Source: Bacteroidota bacterium | GTDB lineage: Bacteria > Bacteroidota > Bacteroidia > Cytophagales > Cyclobacteriaceae | Direction: 5' to 3' | DNA length: 19,682 nucleotides | NCBI GenBank assembly: GCA_023393375.1 | Contig: JAEWLI010000030.1 | Coordinates: 1 to 19,682, forward strand | Part shown: positions 1 through 6,483 of the stretch, one piece after another | Position numbering within the stretch: position 1 is the stretch's first letter | Layout: every line of letters begins with the position of its first letter | Notes under the pieces: model-generated | What the model was told of the DNA's origin: nothing | What the model saw: only the letters and a program-made list of their open reading frames with translations | Database searches by the model: none | Position numbers and translations under genes: made by a program

Positions 1-1
1 C

Positions 2-163
2 AGTTATTATGCTGAAATCAGCGACAATACCATTGCCACTACGGATTATATTCATCCTTTCAGTGCAGCTTTGCATAAGGATAACTTTTATGCCATTCAA
101 TCGCATCCTGAAAAAAGTGGAAAAGCAGGGGAGATGATCCTTAAAAATTTTCTGGAATTGTGA
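2..163 (+). CDS. hisH: HisH, glutamine amidotransferase subunit of imidazole glycerol phosphate synthase (3' end only)
   Basis: Only the last 53 codons are in the window and the frame is already open at base 2. The peptide contains TIATTDYIHPFSAAL and QSHPEKSG, followed by a terminal helix ending in NFLEL. This is the end of class I glutamine amidotransferases of the HisH type, and the His and Glu of SHPEKSG would be two members of the Cys-His-Glu triad. HisH releases ammonia from glutamine for HisF in histidine biosynthesis. The usual residue before the triad His is Phe (QFHPEKSG); here it is Ser. In a standard his operon hisA and hisF follow directly, but here no plus-strand gene follows for several kilobases. 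A HisH-like paralogue from another pathway cannot be excluded from this fragment. Confidence 0.85.
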   Translation, partial: SYYAEISDNTIATTDYIHPFSAALHKDNFYAIQSHPEKSGKAGEMILKNFLEL

Positions 164-694
164 GGTATGCTAATTCCTGTATATCAAAAACTATGTACCT
201 TGCAAATTAGGAAGTTGGAAACATATTAGCAAATTGAATAAAGTTGATAGAGCTGGATTAACTCCTACTTTAGGGTCTGCTTAAAAATTATTCTAACCAC
301 TTTTGTCTCTTAAAAGTCTATAAACAGATAGATTTTCTTATTTATTTTAAAAACAAAAACCCCGTAAATGATAAAAATCTCACTGTACTTGGCCATTGAA
401 AAATTAGCGTTAAGAAAATTGACTTTTAAAGCGTTAAAAAAATTCCACTGTTCGAAGACCGACCCGAATTTTTCATTAGAAGTCTCAATCTCATGTTGGT
501 CAAGTTTGGGATTTTTAGCTTTAAAGGGCAATTTTTAGCTAATTTTTCACAGGCCTAGCGTTTTTTGCTTACTTTTTTTGGCAATGCAAAAAAGTAAGGC
601 CCGCGCGGCGAGCGCAAAGCCTGAGAAAGAACTGCAAAATTAAATTTGCACATACGTAATTCAGGAATAAACAAGCAACGTTATTGATGAGATA
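164..694. other. Gene-poor stretch between hisH and the MazF gene
   Basis: No convincing gene is seen. The longest open frame (minus strand, 531-310, 73 codons) begins with TTG, has no ribosome site and resembles no family known to me, so it is not called. The part from 561 to 660 changes character, with a palindromic T-rich element followed by a short GC-rich run. The region probably marks the junction where the toxin-antitoxin block meets the his locus. Confidence 0.5.
568..608. repeat. Palindromic intergenic element with adjoining GC palindrome
   Basis: Bases 568-578 (cttactttttt) are the exact reverse complement of 588-598 (aaaaaagtaag), with a nine-base loop. Directly after it, 601-608 is the perfect palindrome ccgcgcgg. 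No T-run follows the stem on either strand, so it is not a standard Rho-independent terminator, although it lies downstream of MazF. The look is that of a dispersed intergenic repeat; only one copy is in this window. Confidence 0.45.
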
Positions 695-1021
695 TCACTT
701 TTCAAACATGGTTTGGAGAATCTCCAGAGCTTTTTCTGCAAAATCATCCTCAATCTTGCCCAATCTTTTTATAAGCCTTTCTTTGTCAACCGTCCTTATC
801 TGGTCAAGGACGATAAGGCCTAGTTTACCTTGAAATTTGCAACTCACTCGTGAGGGTAGCAAATAACCTTTAGTAGTCATTGGTGCTATAATTACCGTTC
901 TTAAGTGCTTGTTCATTTCATCTGGAGAAACTATCAAAGCGGGTCTTGTTTTATATATTTCGCTTCCAATAGTTGGGTTTAGATCAACTAAATAAACCTC
1001 GAACCTTTTCACCATTCCCAT
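695..1021 (-). CDS. mazF: MazF/PemK-family endoribonuclease toxin
   Basis: A protein of 108 residues, the usual length for MazF/PemK/ChpB toxins, which cut mRNA at short sequences and halt translation. The SH3-like fold is recognisable from the start RFEVYLVDLNP, the block KTRPALIVSPDEMN (Arg26 is the likely catalytic Arg) and IIAPMTTK (Thr49/50 region), followed by GLIVLDQIRTVDKERL and a C-terminal helix. The start overlaps the end of the upstream antitoxin gene, as expected for a co-translated pair. There are two possible ATG starts, at 1021 (overlap 13 bases) and 1015 (overlap 7 bases); the family pattern MVKRFEVY slightly favours 1015. The family call is firm. Cleavage specificity cannot be read from the sequence. 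Confidence 0.93.
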   Translation of the reverse strand: MGMVKRFEVYLVDLNPTIGSEIYKTRPALIVSPDEMNKHLRTVIIAPMTTKGYLLPSRVSCKFQGKLGLIVLDQIRTVDKERLIKRLGKIEDDFAEKALEILQTMFEK

Positions 1022-1260
1022 TCTTCTTCGTCGAATTTAGTGGGGGTATCCAAATCAACACTTTCTAACTTTCCATCCTTTTTGGCTTTTTCAAAGTCTC
1101 TTTCCCAAATTGCTCGTTTTGATACCAAAGGTTCGACAATCAGCTTATTGTCAGCTGATATTGATATTTCCACATCATCTTTGAAATTGCACTTATCCAA
1201 CACTTCCTTGGGGAATATAATACCTTTAGAATTACCTATTTTTCTGATCCTTACCTTCAT
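1009..1260 (-). CDS. mazE: MazE/AbrB-type antitoxin
   Basis: An 83-residue protein. Its N-terminus, MKVRIRKIGNSKGIIFPKEV, is the swapped-hairpin AbrB/MazE DNA-binding fold; the acidic tail (about residues 50-83, rich in Asp and Glu, ending EEEWEW) is the part that normally wraps around and neutralises MazF. The ATG at 1260 is chosen because the reading frame upstream of it lacks family similarity. The stop codon overlaps the start of the MazF gene, so the two form an operon with the antitoxin first. Such pairs usually repress their own promoter; an 8-base palindrome aacatgtt at 1275-1282, just upstream of the start, could be part of that operator, but this is only a guess. Confidence 0.9.
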   Translation of the reverse strand: MKVRIRKIGNSKGIIFPKEVLDKCNFKDDVEISISADNKLIVEPLVSKRAIWERDFEKAKKDGKLESVDLDTPTKFDEEEWEW

Positions 1261-1368
1261 GAATATAAAGTTATAACATGTTGAAACATTTAACAAATGA
1301 AAATAAGGGAAAGTTCAGGGTAGGACTTCTTGGACTTAGTAATAAGATTTTTTAAAATCAACACCTCC

Positions 1369-2052
1369 TTAATTTTTTGGGGGGAGCATTTCCCTTTTTA
1401 TTTCGTTTTCCCTTAGTATGATACTTTTAATATACAACTCGATGTCCTTTTCAGAAACACTGTATTTTGGAAAAAGATTATTGAACCCTTTTTCCATCTT
1501 AAACCTATCGCCGTCCTGCAACATGGTAAAAATCGATTTTGAGTTGATTTGATTGCGGCTGTATTTAAGGGTTTTCCCAACAATTTCACTTAAAGGGATG
1601 CCATATTTCAAAATAGAATAGATGTCGTAATAATCCCTAAAATTGGTACTCCTGCCCATTACCTCAAGTTTCATTGCACCGATAGATCGAATATCGGCAA
1701 TGTACATGTTTCCAGAAATATGATTAGTGTTTTCTACTGGAGACTTTAAGATTTGGTTGGAATAAAAAGACAGTTTCACCTTTCCATCTACGACAAAATC
1801 CACCTGGTTGAAATCAAGAACATTAATTTTCAGGGAACCAGATAACTTCTCAGTAATTTCATCGCGGATACCGGGCCAATCCACTTGTGTAGTTTTACCG
1901 TCCTTCCATTTACAAAAATCCAAGTCTTCGCTTAATCGATGTGCAATTTGTAAAGATAAAGCAGTACCACCGATCAAAGTGTATCCTTTAATGCATTCTA
2001 AAGAACATATCTCAGCGAATATTTCTTTTGTGTGTTTGGACAAGCCTTGCAT
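1369..2052 (-). CDS. AbiEii/AbiGii-family nucleotidyltransferase (toxin of a type IV-like TA pair)
   Basis: This 227-residue protein shows the DNA polymerase beta-like nucleotidyltransferase pattern of AbiEii: GGTALSLQIAHRLSEDLDF at about residues 28-46, with Asp43 and Asp45 as likely metal ligands, and the later block KLEVMGRSTNFRDYYDIY at about 128-145. AbiEii homologues act as growth-arresting nucleotidyltransferases, and some of the family give abortive phage resistance; what this member modifies is unknown. It starts 12 bases after the end of the DUF6922-like gene, so the two are surely co-transcribed. Family is certain; toxin activity is inferred. Confidence 0.88.
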   Translation of the reverse strand: MQGLSKHTKEIFAEICSLECIKGYTLIGGTALSLQIAHRLSEDLDFCKWKDGKTTQVDWPGIRDEITEKLSGSLKINVLDFNQVDFVVDGKVKLSFYSNQILKSPVENTNHISGNMYIADIRSIGAMKLEVMGRSTNFRDYYDIYSILKYGIPLSEIVGKTLKYSRNQINSKSIFTMLQDGDRFKMEKGFNNLFPKYSVSEKDIELYIKSIILRENEIKREMLPPKN

Positions 2053-2064
2053 TTGTGCTTTTGT

Positions 2065-2343
2065 TTATTTTTTCATGGATTCATCACCAAAATAGAGCCA
2101 GGACATGAGGTGGTTCAACCCATGGTAATATGGATCTTGAGATTTAATTTTTTTTTGCCAAACTTCACGGATTTTTTCTTCAGGGAAAATTACAAAAAGC
2201 ATGTTGATATCATCTATATCCAGGTGAACAATGACTTTTTCTATAAGAAACTCGTCGGAAATATTGTCATAAGTTGGTTCTTCGTAGCTCCAGAAAGCAT
2301 TTTGGTCCAGAAGTTTTTGAAATAATGACAAACGATAATCCAT
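2065..2343 (-). CDS. DUF6922-like small protein, putative antitoxin partner of AbiEii
   Basis: A 92-residue soluble protein with the pattern FWSYEEPTYDNISDEFLIEKV, HLDIDDINMLFVIFPEEKI and VWQKKI...YYHGLN. It matches my memory of DUF6922-type proteins, which commonly sit directly upstream of AbiEii-like nucleotidyltransferases in Bacteroidota. There is no obvious winged-helix DNA-binding domain such as AbiEi carries, so it is not a classic AbiEi antitoxin. Position as first gene of the pair and the 12-base spacing fit an antitoxin role, which is an inference. The ATG at 2343 is the only good start. Confidence 0.7.
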   Translation of the reverse strand: MDYRLSLFQKLLDQNAFWSYEEPTYDNISDEFLIEKVIVHLDIDDINMLFVIFPEEKIREVWQKKIKSQDPYYHGLNHLMSWLYFGDESMKK

Positions 2344-2363
2344 AACTAAAATTACGTAATGAA

Positions 2364-2380
2364 TTAAGGATTAGCCTTAA
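2364..2380. promoter_or_regulatory. Inverted repeat upstream of the DUF6922/AbiEii pair, candidate operator
   Basis: ttaagg (2364-2369) and ccttaa (2375-2380) are exact reverse complements five bases apart, 20 bases upstream of the first gene's start codon. AbiE-type modules repress their own promoters through inverted repeats in this position. Six-base arms in AT-rich DNA are not strong evidence on their own. Confidence 0.3.
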
Positions 2381-2474
2381 ATCATAAAAGAATTTTTGAT
2401 ATTGAATTCTTCTCCCCCTTGTTGGTGTTTACTCACAACAAGTAATTGCCTATATATCTCAATGAATCCCTGAA

Positions 2475-2852
2475 TTATTCCTTTAGCAAAATGTCCCTTC
2501 CTCTATAAAACTCCTCGCTGAACCCTTCACCGGCATATGATCTTTTAGATGAAGCTTCATAAATCATGTTTTTCTTCAGATCATAGATATAGCCGTTTTC
2601 CATATCCACAATAACCTGTTTTTGAGGATAGTATTGCAATTTGGTAACTGGATCGGTCATGAACAGGTTTATCGAAGGCTGCGGCATTTCCACAGTTTGC
2701 CCTACCTTACTTATTGGCATTTGGGCTGACCAGTCATATTTAACTTTGCTAACATAATGGTCAAGCTTGTCTTTGAACTGCTCCAAAGTGGGATTAGCAA
2801 TGAGCTGAATGCTGAAAGTAAAACCCAAGAAGAGAACAAAAATGGCTTTCAT
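2475..2852 (-). CDS. Small secreted protein of unknown function
   Basis: 125 residues starting with a clear Sec signal peptide (MKAIFVLFLGFTFSIQLIA, probable cleavage before NP). The mature part of about 105 residues is hydrophilic, has no cysteines, and ends GRDILLKE. I do not recognise a family. It stands alone, with more than 100 bases on either side, and is probably periplasmic or cell-surface. Codon use matches the neighbours, so it is likely a real gene. Confidence 0.6.
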   Translation of the reverse strand: MKAIFVLFLGFTFSIQLIANPTLEQFKDKLDHYVSKVKYDWSAQMPISKVGQTVEMPQPSINLFMTDPVTKLQYYPQKQVIVDMENGYIYDLKKNMIYEASSKRSYAGEGFSEEFYRGRDILLKE

Positions 2853-2945
2853 AACATCATCATTTTATTTTTCTAAACCCTACTAATTTAGAAAAGTTTA
2901 TAGAAATTTCCCAAGAAAATCTGCTCCGATTCGTATCCGAATTGT

Positions 2946-2959
2946 CCCCCACCAGGGGG
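2946..2959. repeat. GC-rich hairpin just downstream of the isochorismatase-family gene
   Basis: ccccc (2946-2950), acca loop, ggggg (2955-2959). It lies a few bases beyond the stop codon of the hydrolase gene at 2967. It could help end transcription, but no T-run follows on the minus strand. Confidence 0.35.
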
Positions 2960-2966
2960 AGGGGTT

Positions 2967-3536
2967 TTAAATACTGTTTCTTAAAAACTCGGTTGTTACC
3001 ACAGTTGCAAACTCTTCATTTAGACTTGCCAATGCAGTTTCGTGAATCAGCTCTGCTGAAAAGTTCTGTCCACCAAGCCCTCTTTTGTTAAATGTTGCTG
3101 TAGCATCAGAAACAAGAAAAGTATTATATCCAAAATTGCCCGCCATTCTCGTTGTAGTAGATACGCAATGATCCGTTGTTAATCCTACAATCACAAGTTT
3201 GGTTATTTTTTCATTATCAAGCTGATCTTTCAGGTTGGTGCCGATAAAAGCACTATTTACATTCTTTTTGATAATTGTTTCTCCATCAATCGGTTTTACA
3301 ATGTCCTTAAATTCGTTTCCTTTATTATTTTCATTTAATAAAGATGTTGGTGATGAAGAGCAGTGTTTTATGTGAAAAACAGGCAGATTGTTATTTCTCC
3401 AAATATTCAAAAGTACGCTTGCATTAATTTCTGCGTTTAGATTATTTCTCTGTCCACCCCAATAATCTATATTGTCAAATGCTTTTTGTATGTCTATTAA
3501 AATGAGTGCCGGCCTGTCAGATTTTGAAATATTCAT
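2967..3536 (-). CDS. Isochorismatase-family cysteine hydrolase
   Basis: 189 residues, the normal size for this Rossmann-like family. The catalytic triad can be placed: Asp15 in ALILIDIQKAF, Lys91 in KKNVNSAFIGT, and Cys124 in GLTTDHCVSTT. The cis-peptide position before Cys is occupied by the usual bulky residues. Members hydrolyse isochorismate, nicotinamide, N-carbamoyl compounds or other small amides; the substrate cannot be set from motifs here, although the WGGQRNN loop near residue 26 differs from nicotinamidases. It is probably a single-gene unit in the cytoplasm. A -7-like promoter box lies about 35 bases upstream of the start. Confidence 0.88.
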   Translation of the reverse strand: MNISKSDRPALILIDIQKAFDNIDYWGGQRNNLNAEINASVLLNIWRNNNLPVFHIKHCSSSPTSLLNENNKGNEFKDIVKPIDGETIIKKNVNSAFIGTNLKDQLDNEKITKLVIVGLTTDHCVSTTTRMAGNFGYNTFLVSDATATFNKRGLGGQNFSAELIHETALASLNEEFATVVTTEFLRNSI

Positions 3537-3571
3537 TGTTTGCTATTTGTTTAATATGTATTTGAGTATCA

Positions 3572-3579
3572 CAAACATA
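3572..3579 (-). promoter_or_regulatory. Candidate Bacteroidota-type -7 box for the isochorismatase-family gene
   Basis: On the minus strand the bases read TATGTTTG, an exact match to the TAnnTTTG -7 consensus, about 35 bases before the ATG at 3536. An attg about 21 bases further upstream could serve as the weak -33 element. Confidence 0.4.
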
Positions 3580-3594
3580 GGTATTCGCATATAA

Positions 3595-3702
3595 TCACTG
3601 CAATCCTGAGACTTCAATTTTTTCGTTATTGTTTGTTTTTAATTGCTTTTTGTTTTTTATTAAATAGTTAGATAGACATTGCTCAAACTCTTTCGTTGCC
3701 AT
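3595..3702 (-). CDS. Short open frame of unknown nature (35 codons)
   Basis: It begins ATGGCAACGAAAGAG four bases after the stop of the decayed hydrolase reading frame and encodes a Lys/Asn-rich peptide starting MATKEFEQCLSNYL. It may be a small gene, the start of a gene that lost its remainder, or chance. No family is recognised. Confidence 0.2.
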   Translation of the reverse strand: MATKEFEQCLSNYLIKNKKQLKTNNNEKIEVSGLQ

Positions 3703-3706
3703 GATA

Positions 3707-3948
3707 TTATTTCTCTTCAGATTGATTTTGTTCTAAAAAGTGATCTGCCATGATATAAATTGTATCAGAATCGATCATGAGTCCTACATGGGTCTTACCC
3801 GGAAGTATGGACAAATGGGACTTTGGAAGGCCAACCATAGTTCGAGACATAGCATTTTTACTGTGAGCATAAACATTGAAAAAATTGTAGGGAGTTAGAT
3901 AGAATTATCCGGATTCCACATATCTTTGCCGCCTTTAATTTGTAAATA
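3707..3948 (-). pseudogene. Decayed alpha/beta-hydrolase gene (C-terminal remnant with frameshift)
   Basis: Reading the minus strand, one frame gives IKGGKDMWNPDNSI and then stops. A frame shifted by one at about 3893-3900 continues YLTPYNFFNVYAHSKNAM and then MVGLPKSHLSILPGKTHVG, ending at 3707. This is the end of an alpha/beta hydrolase: GKDMWNPDN holds the acid residue of the triad and PGKTHVGLM the catalytic His. The first two thirds, including the nucleophile, are absent, and an in-frame TGA and then the start of ppnP lie where they should be. A truncated and frameshifted relic is the only sensible reading. Confidence 0.7.
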
Positions 3949-3950
3949 TC

Positions 3951-4232
3951 ATGATAAAAGTAAACGAGTATTTTGGTGGCGATGTGAAATCACTTGGCTA
4001 TGAAACTACAGATGGAAAAGCCACTGTAGGGGTAATGGAAGAAGGGGATTATCAATTTTCTACTGCTTCAATGGAAATTATGACGGTAATTGAAGGCAAG
4101 CTTGAAGTGCAACTTCCCGGGGAAAGTGATTATAAAGCGTATATCAAGGGGGAGTTTTTTGAAGTTCCAGCCGGGGTGTCGTTTAAAGTGAGATCGGTAG
4201 GCCAAAGCTCTTATCTTTGTCAATTCAGATAG
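3951..4232 (+). CDS. ppnP: PpnP, pyrimidine/purine nucleoside phosphorylase
   Basis: A 93-residue single-domain cupin matching the YaiE/PpnP (formerly DUF1255) family over its full length: NEYFGGDVKSLGYE at the start, GVMEEGDYQFSTASMEIMTV, GELEV-like strand GKLEVQLPGES, and the end GEFFEVPAGVSFKV. PpnP cleaves nucleosides such as uridine, adenosine and guanosine with phosphate, giving the free base and ribose-1-phosphate, in nucleotide salvage. It stands alone, divergent from the decayed hydrolase gene, with only 56 bases to the convergent sulfotransferase gene. Confidence 0.93.
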   Translation: MIKVNEYFGGDVKSLGYETTDGKATVGVMEEGDYQFSTASMEIMTVIEGKLEVQLPGESDYKAYIKGEFFEVPAGVSFKVRSVGQSSYLCQFR

Positions 4233-4288
4233 ATCAAACGAACACTATTCAATTGGAACTTGATTTTATCTCGTGCTTTTTGTTTTTT

Positions 4289-5014
4289 CTACTCCTTGCT
4301 AAATTTATTCAAATATAATTCCTTGCCGTAATCATAAATCAGGTAATCCAGGTAATTCAGTTTTTTAAATTCCTCAATTATCTCCGGACTGATATTTAGT
4401 TCCTCCTGATCTCTTTCAGTGGCATTTTCAAGCGGCAGTTTGATAAGCTTCTTATTCATTAAGGCCACCAACTTGTCCAATGACGCTTGAGGTTGTTCCA
4501 AAATCCCGATAAAAAAATACCTGTCCAGCACTTCTTTATAATTTTCTTGTGTACATGGAAATCTGGCAGCCATCCAATTGGGTTCATATAATAAATGTTC
4601 TTCTAAATTCATCTTTTTGGGCTGCATATTGGTGCGTATTTGTGAATAATAGAGCGATATTTTTGTTTGAAGCGGATCTCTAAGGATGGTGAAAACCTTA
4701 AACTTTTTCTCGGTCAATGCCTTCGGGTACCGTTCATGCAAATAGATACCTGGAACATGAAAATGTCCGCTTAAGCATTGAAAATGCCGCAACTTGTCCA
4801 CATCCACCGGTTTGGAAATGGTTTTTGACAAATGTGTGGTTTTATAATCTTTTACAATATAAAACAACGCCCGCAATCCATACATAAAGCTGGTTCCGCC
4901 ACATTTGGGAATATGATGAAAGATATATATGGGTTCTTTTAGAAAATAATTATGCAGTGGATTGGATGGGATAAACTTTAACCTTGAGATGATTTTGGTT
5001 TTTAAGGATGTCAT
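4289..5014 (-). CDS. Sulfotransferase-family protein
   Basis: 241 residues. The PAPS 5'-phosphosulfate-binding loop is IPKCGGTSF at residues 35-43, and the 3'-phosphate site is RDP at 112-114 with Ser120 in the following helix (ILRDPLQTKISLYY). SGHFHVPG at about 82-89 sits between them, as in carbohydrate sulfotransferases of the Sulfotransfer_2/heparan type. Such enzymes move sulfate from PAPS to a hydroxyl or amine of a sugar or small molecule. There is no signal peptide, so the reaction is probably cytoplasmic. The gene begins 17 bases after the radical SAM gene and is very likely co-transcribed. The acceptor is unknown. Confidence 0.85.
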   Translation of the reverse strand: MTSLKTKIISRLKFIPSNPLHNYFLKEPIYIFHHIPKCGGTSFMYGLRALFYIVKDYKTTHLSKTISKPVDVDKLRHFQCLSGHFHVPGIYLHERYPKALTEKKFKVFTILRDPLQTKISLYYSQIRTNMQPKKMNLEEHLLYEPNWMAARFPCTQENYKEVLDRYFFIGILEQPQASLDKLVALMNKKLIKLPLENATERDQEELNISPEIIEEFKKLNYLDYLIYDYGKELYLNKFSKE

Positions 5015-5031
5015 TTTATCTATATTGAAAT

Positions 5032-6483
5032 TTACATGACCCCATCAAATTCTCTTGCTTCTTCCCGCAAAGGAGAACTATTGATCAAATGTACCTGTCT
5101 GATGATTTTTCTTTTATAGTAGTGGTATTTCTCACCTTTATCCATTTTCTCTTCTACTGTATAACAATCATTCTGACCTGATTTCACCATTTGGTTGAAA
5201 TCCCTTTTCACTTGTTTATAAATGGGTGCCGATTCAAAAATCCCGAATTTAGTCAATCGTATCCTGTCGAAGCATTGGCCATTTTCAACAAGGAATTGAT
5301 AGGTGTGCATCAAATCTTCATCAGTTTCATAAGGATAGCCAATAAACATGGTGCCACGAAGACTTATGCCTGCATCATATACATTCCAAATAAAATCCTT
5401 AATCCGCTCAACTTTGGTGCCCTTTTTCATATGGTTCAACAACCGTTGGGAACCTGACTCCAAGCCAAATGTAATTCTTGTTAGTCCCGATGCTTTTGCC
5501 TTAAAGATAGTCTCCCTGTCCAGACCATTCTCCACAAAACCATCTACATGCACGGAGCAAATCCATTTTGGATCTTTAACATAATTTTTGATTTCATTTA
5601 TAATGCCGTACCAGACTTCTAAATCCGAGTTTAACTTAATATCCAGAAAATAGAAAAAATTGGAATGATGCCTTTCGGAAAGTTCCTTTAGTTCGAGCAG
5701 CACTTTTTTGCTTTTCATGCTCCTGAATGTTCTGCCATTTACAAGGGTCACATCTGTACAGAAATTACATTTTGCCCAGCCACAACCCCTTGCGGTCATG
5801 TATGGAATGATTTTTACTGGATATTTTTCCCATGGGAAATCTGAAAAATCAGGTATGGGCAGGCTGTTTATAGGTTTGAATACATAAGATGTATCTTGTT
5901 CCAAGCACTCTTTTGTAAATATGCCCGGATATGAAGAAATGTCTTTTCCATCCAGAAAATCCTTGATCATCTGGCCCAAAAATTCATCAACTTCCACACC
6001 TGCCAATGCAGCCACACCTTCAAGTTGTATCCATTTTTGAGCATGCTCTTTGATATTAAATGCTGACCCACCTATGATTACCGGGATATTCCTGGTATTG
6101 GCCAATTGGGCAATTTCTTTGCAGACATGGTAATGTTCTAAATAACTGGAAATCAATATCAGATCTGTATCCAAACTTAATTGATCGCGTACTATTTCGA
6201 AGATCCTGTCACGCTTGTAGTAAAAATCAGATAACCTGGGAATGCCTTTTAGCCACCTCACTGTTTTTTTTATTGCCGGACTTCCGGAAAATCGTAACCG
6301 TTGTTCCCAATAATGAAAAGCCTTTTCAGTAGGTTCACGCTTTTTGGCCACTACACCGCTGTTGAATGGTGAGAGTAATTCCACTTGTAAACCTGAAGCT
6401 CTTAAATACGCGATGATATACCCAATTGGCAGGGTAGGGTAATGAGCAAAATTGTTCAGATCAACCAACGTTATCTTTTTCAT
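5032..6483 (-). CDS. Radical SAM protein with N-terminal B12-binding-like domain
   Basis: 483 residues. Residues 1-190 look like the Rossmann-type cobalamin-binding module of class B radical SAM enzymes (PTLPIGYIIAYLRASGLQV, then DLILISSYLEHYH and IPVIIGGSAFNI), without the DxHxxG motif, as is common in this group. The 4Fe-4S ligands are Cys234, Cys239 and Cys242 in TARGCGWAKCNFC, a CX4CX2C spacing rather than the usual CX3CX2C. The TIM-barrel continues with FYFLDIKL, ICSVHVDG, ITFGLESGSQRLLNHMKKGT and GTMFIGYPYETDEDL. Members make methylations or difficult carbon-skeleton changes. Here it is the first gene of a pair with a sulfotransferase, so both may act on one product. Substrate unknown. 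Confidence 0.85.
   Translation of the reverse strand: MKKITLVDLNNFAHYPTLPIGYIIAYLRASGLQVELLSPFNSGVVAKKREPTEKAFHYWEQRLRFSGSPAIKKTVRWLKGIPRLSDFYYKRDRIFEIVRDQLSLDTDLILISSYLEHYHVCKEIAQLANTRNIPVIIGGSAFNIKEHAQKWIQLEGVAALAGVEVDEFLGQMIKDFLDGKDISSYPGIFTKECLEQDTSYVFKPINSLPIPDFSDFPWEKYPVKIIPYMTARGCGWAKCNFCTDVTLVNGRTFRSMKSKKVLLELKELSERHHSNFFYFLDIKLNSDLEVWYGIINEIKNYVKDPKWICSVHVDGFVENGLDRETIFKAKASGLTRITFGLESGSQRLLNHMKKGTKVERIKDFIWNVYDAGISLRGTMFIGYPYETDEDLMHTYQFLVENGQCFDRIRLTKFGIFESAPIYKQVKRDFNQMVKSGQNDCYTVEEKMDKGEKYHYYKRKIIRQVHLINSSPLREEAREFDGVM

Noticed and set aside
173..202. Short matches (attcctgtat, atgtaccttg) to the 138-bp repeat of 15838/16381
   Set aside because: The two ten-base matches are 20 bases apart here but 73 in the repeat, and nothing between them aligns; chance is more likely.
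310..531. 73-codon minus-strand open frame beside hisH
   Set aside because: It starts with TTG, has no ribosome site, resembles no family and lies in AT-rich DNA where such frames are common.
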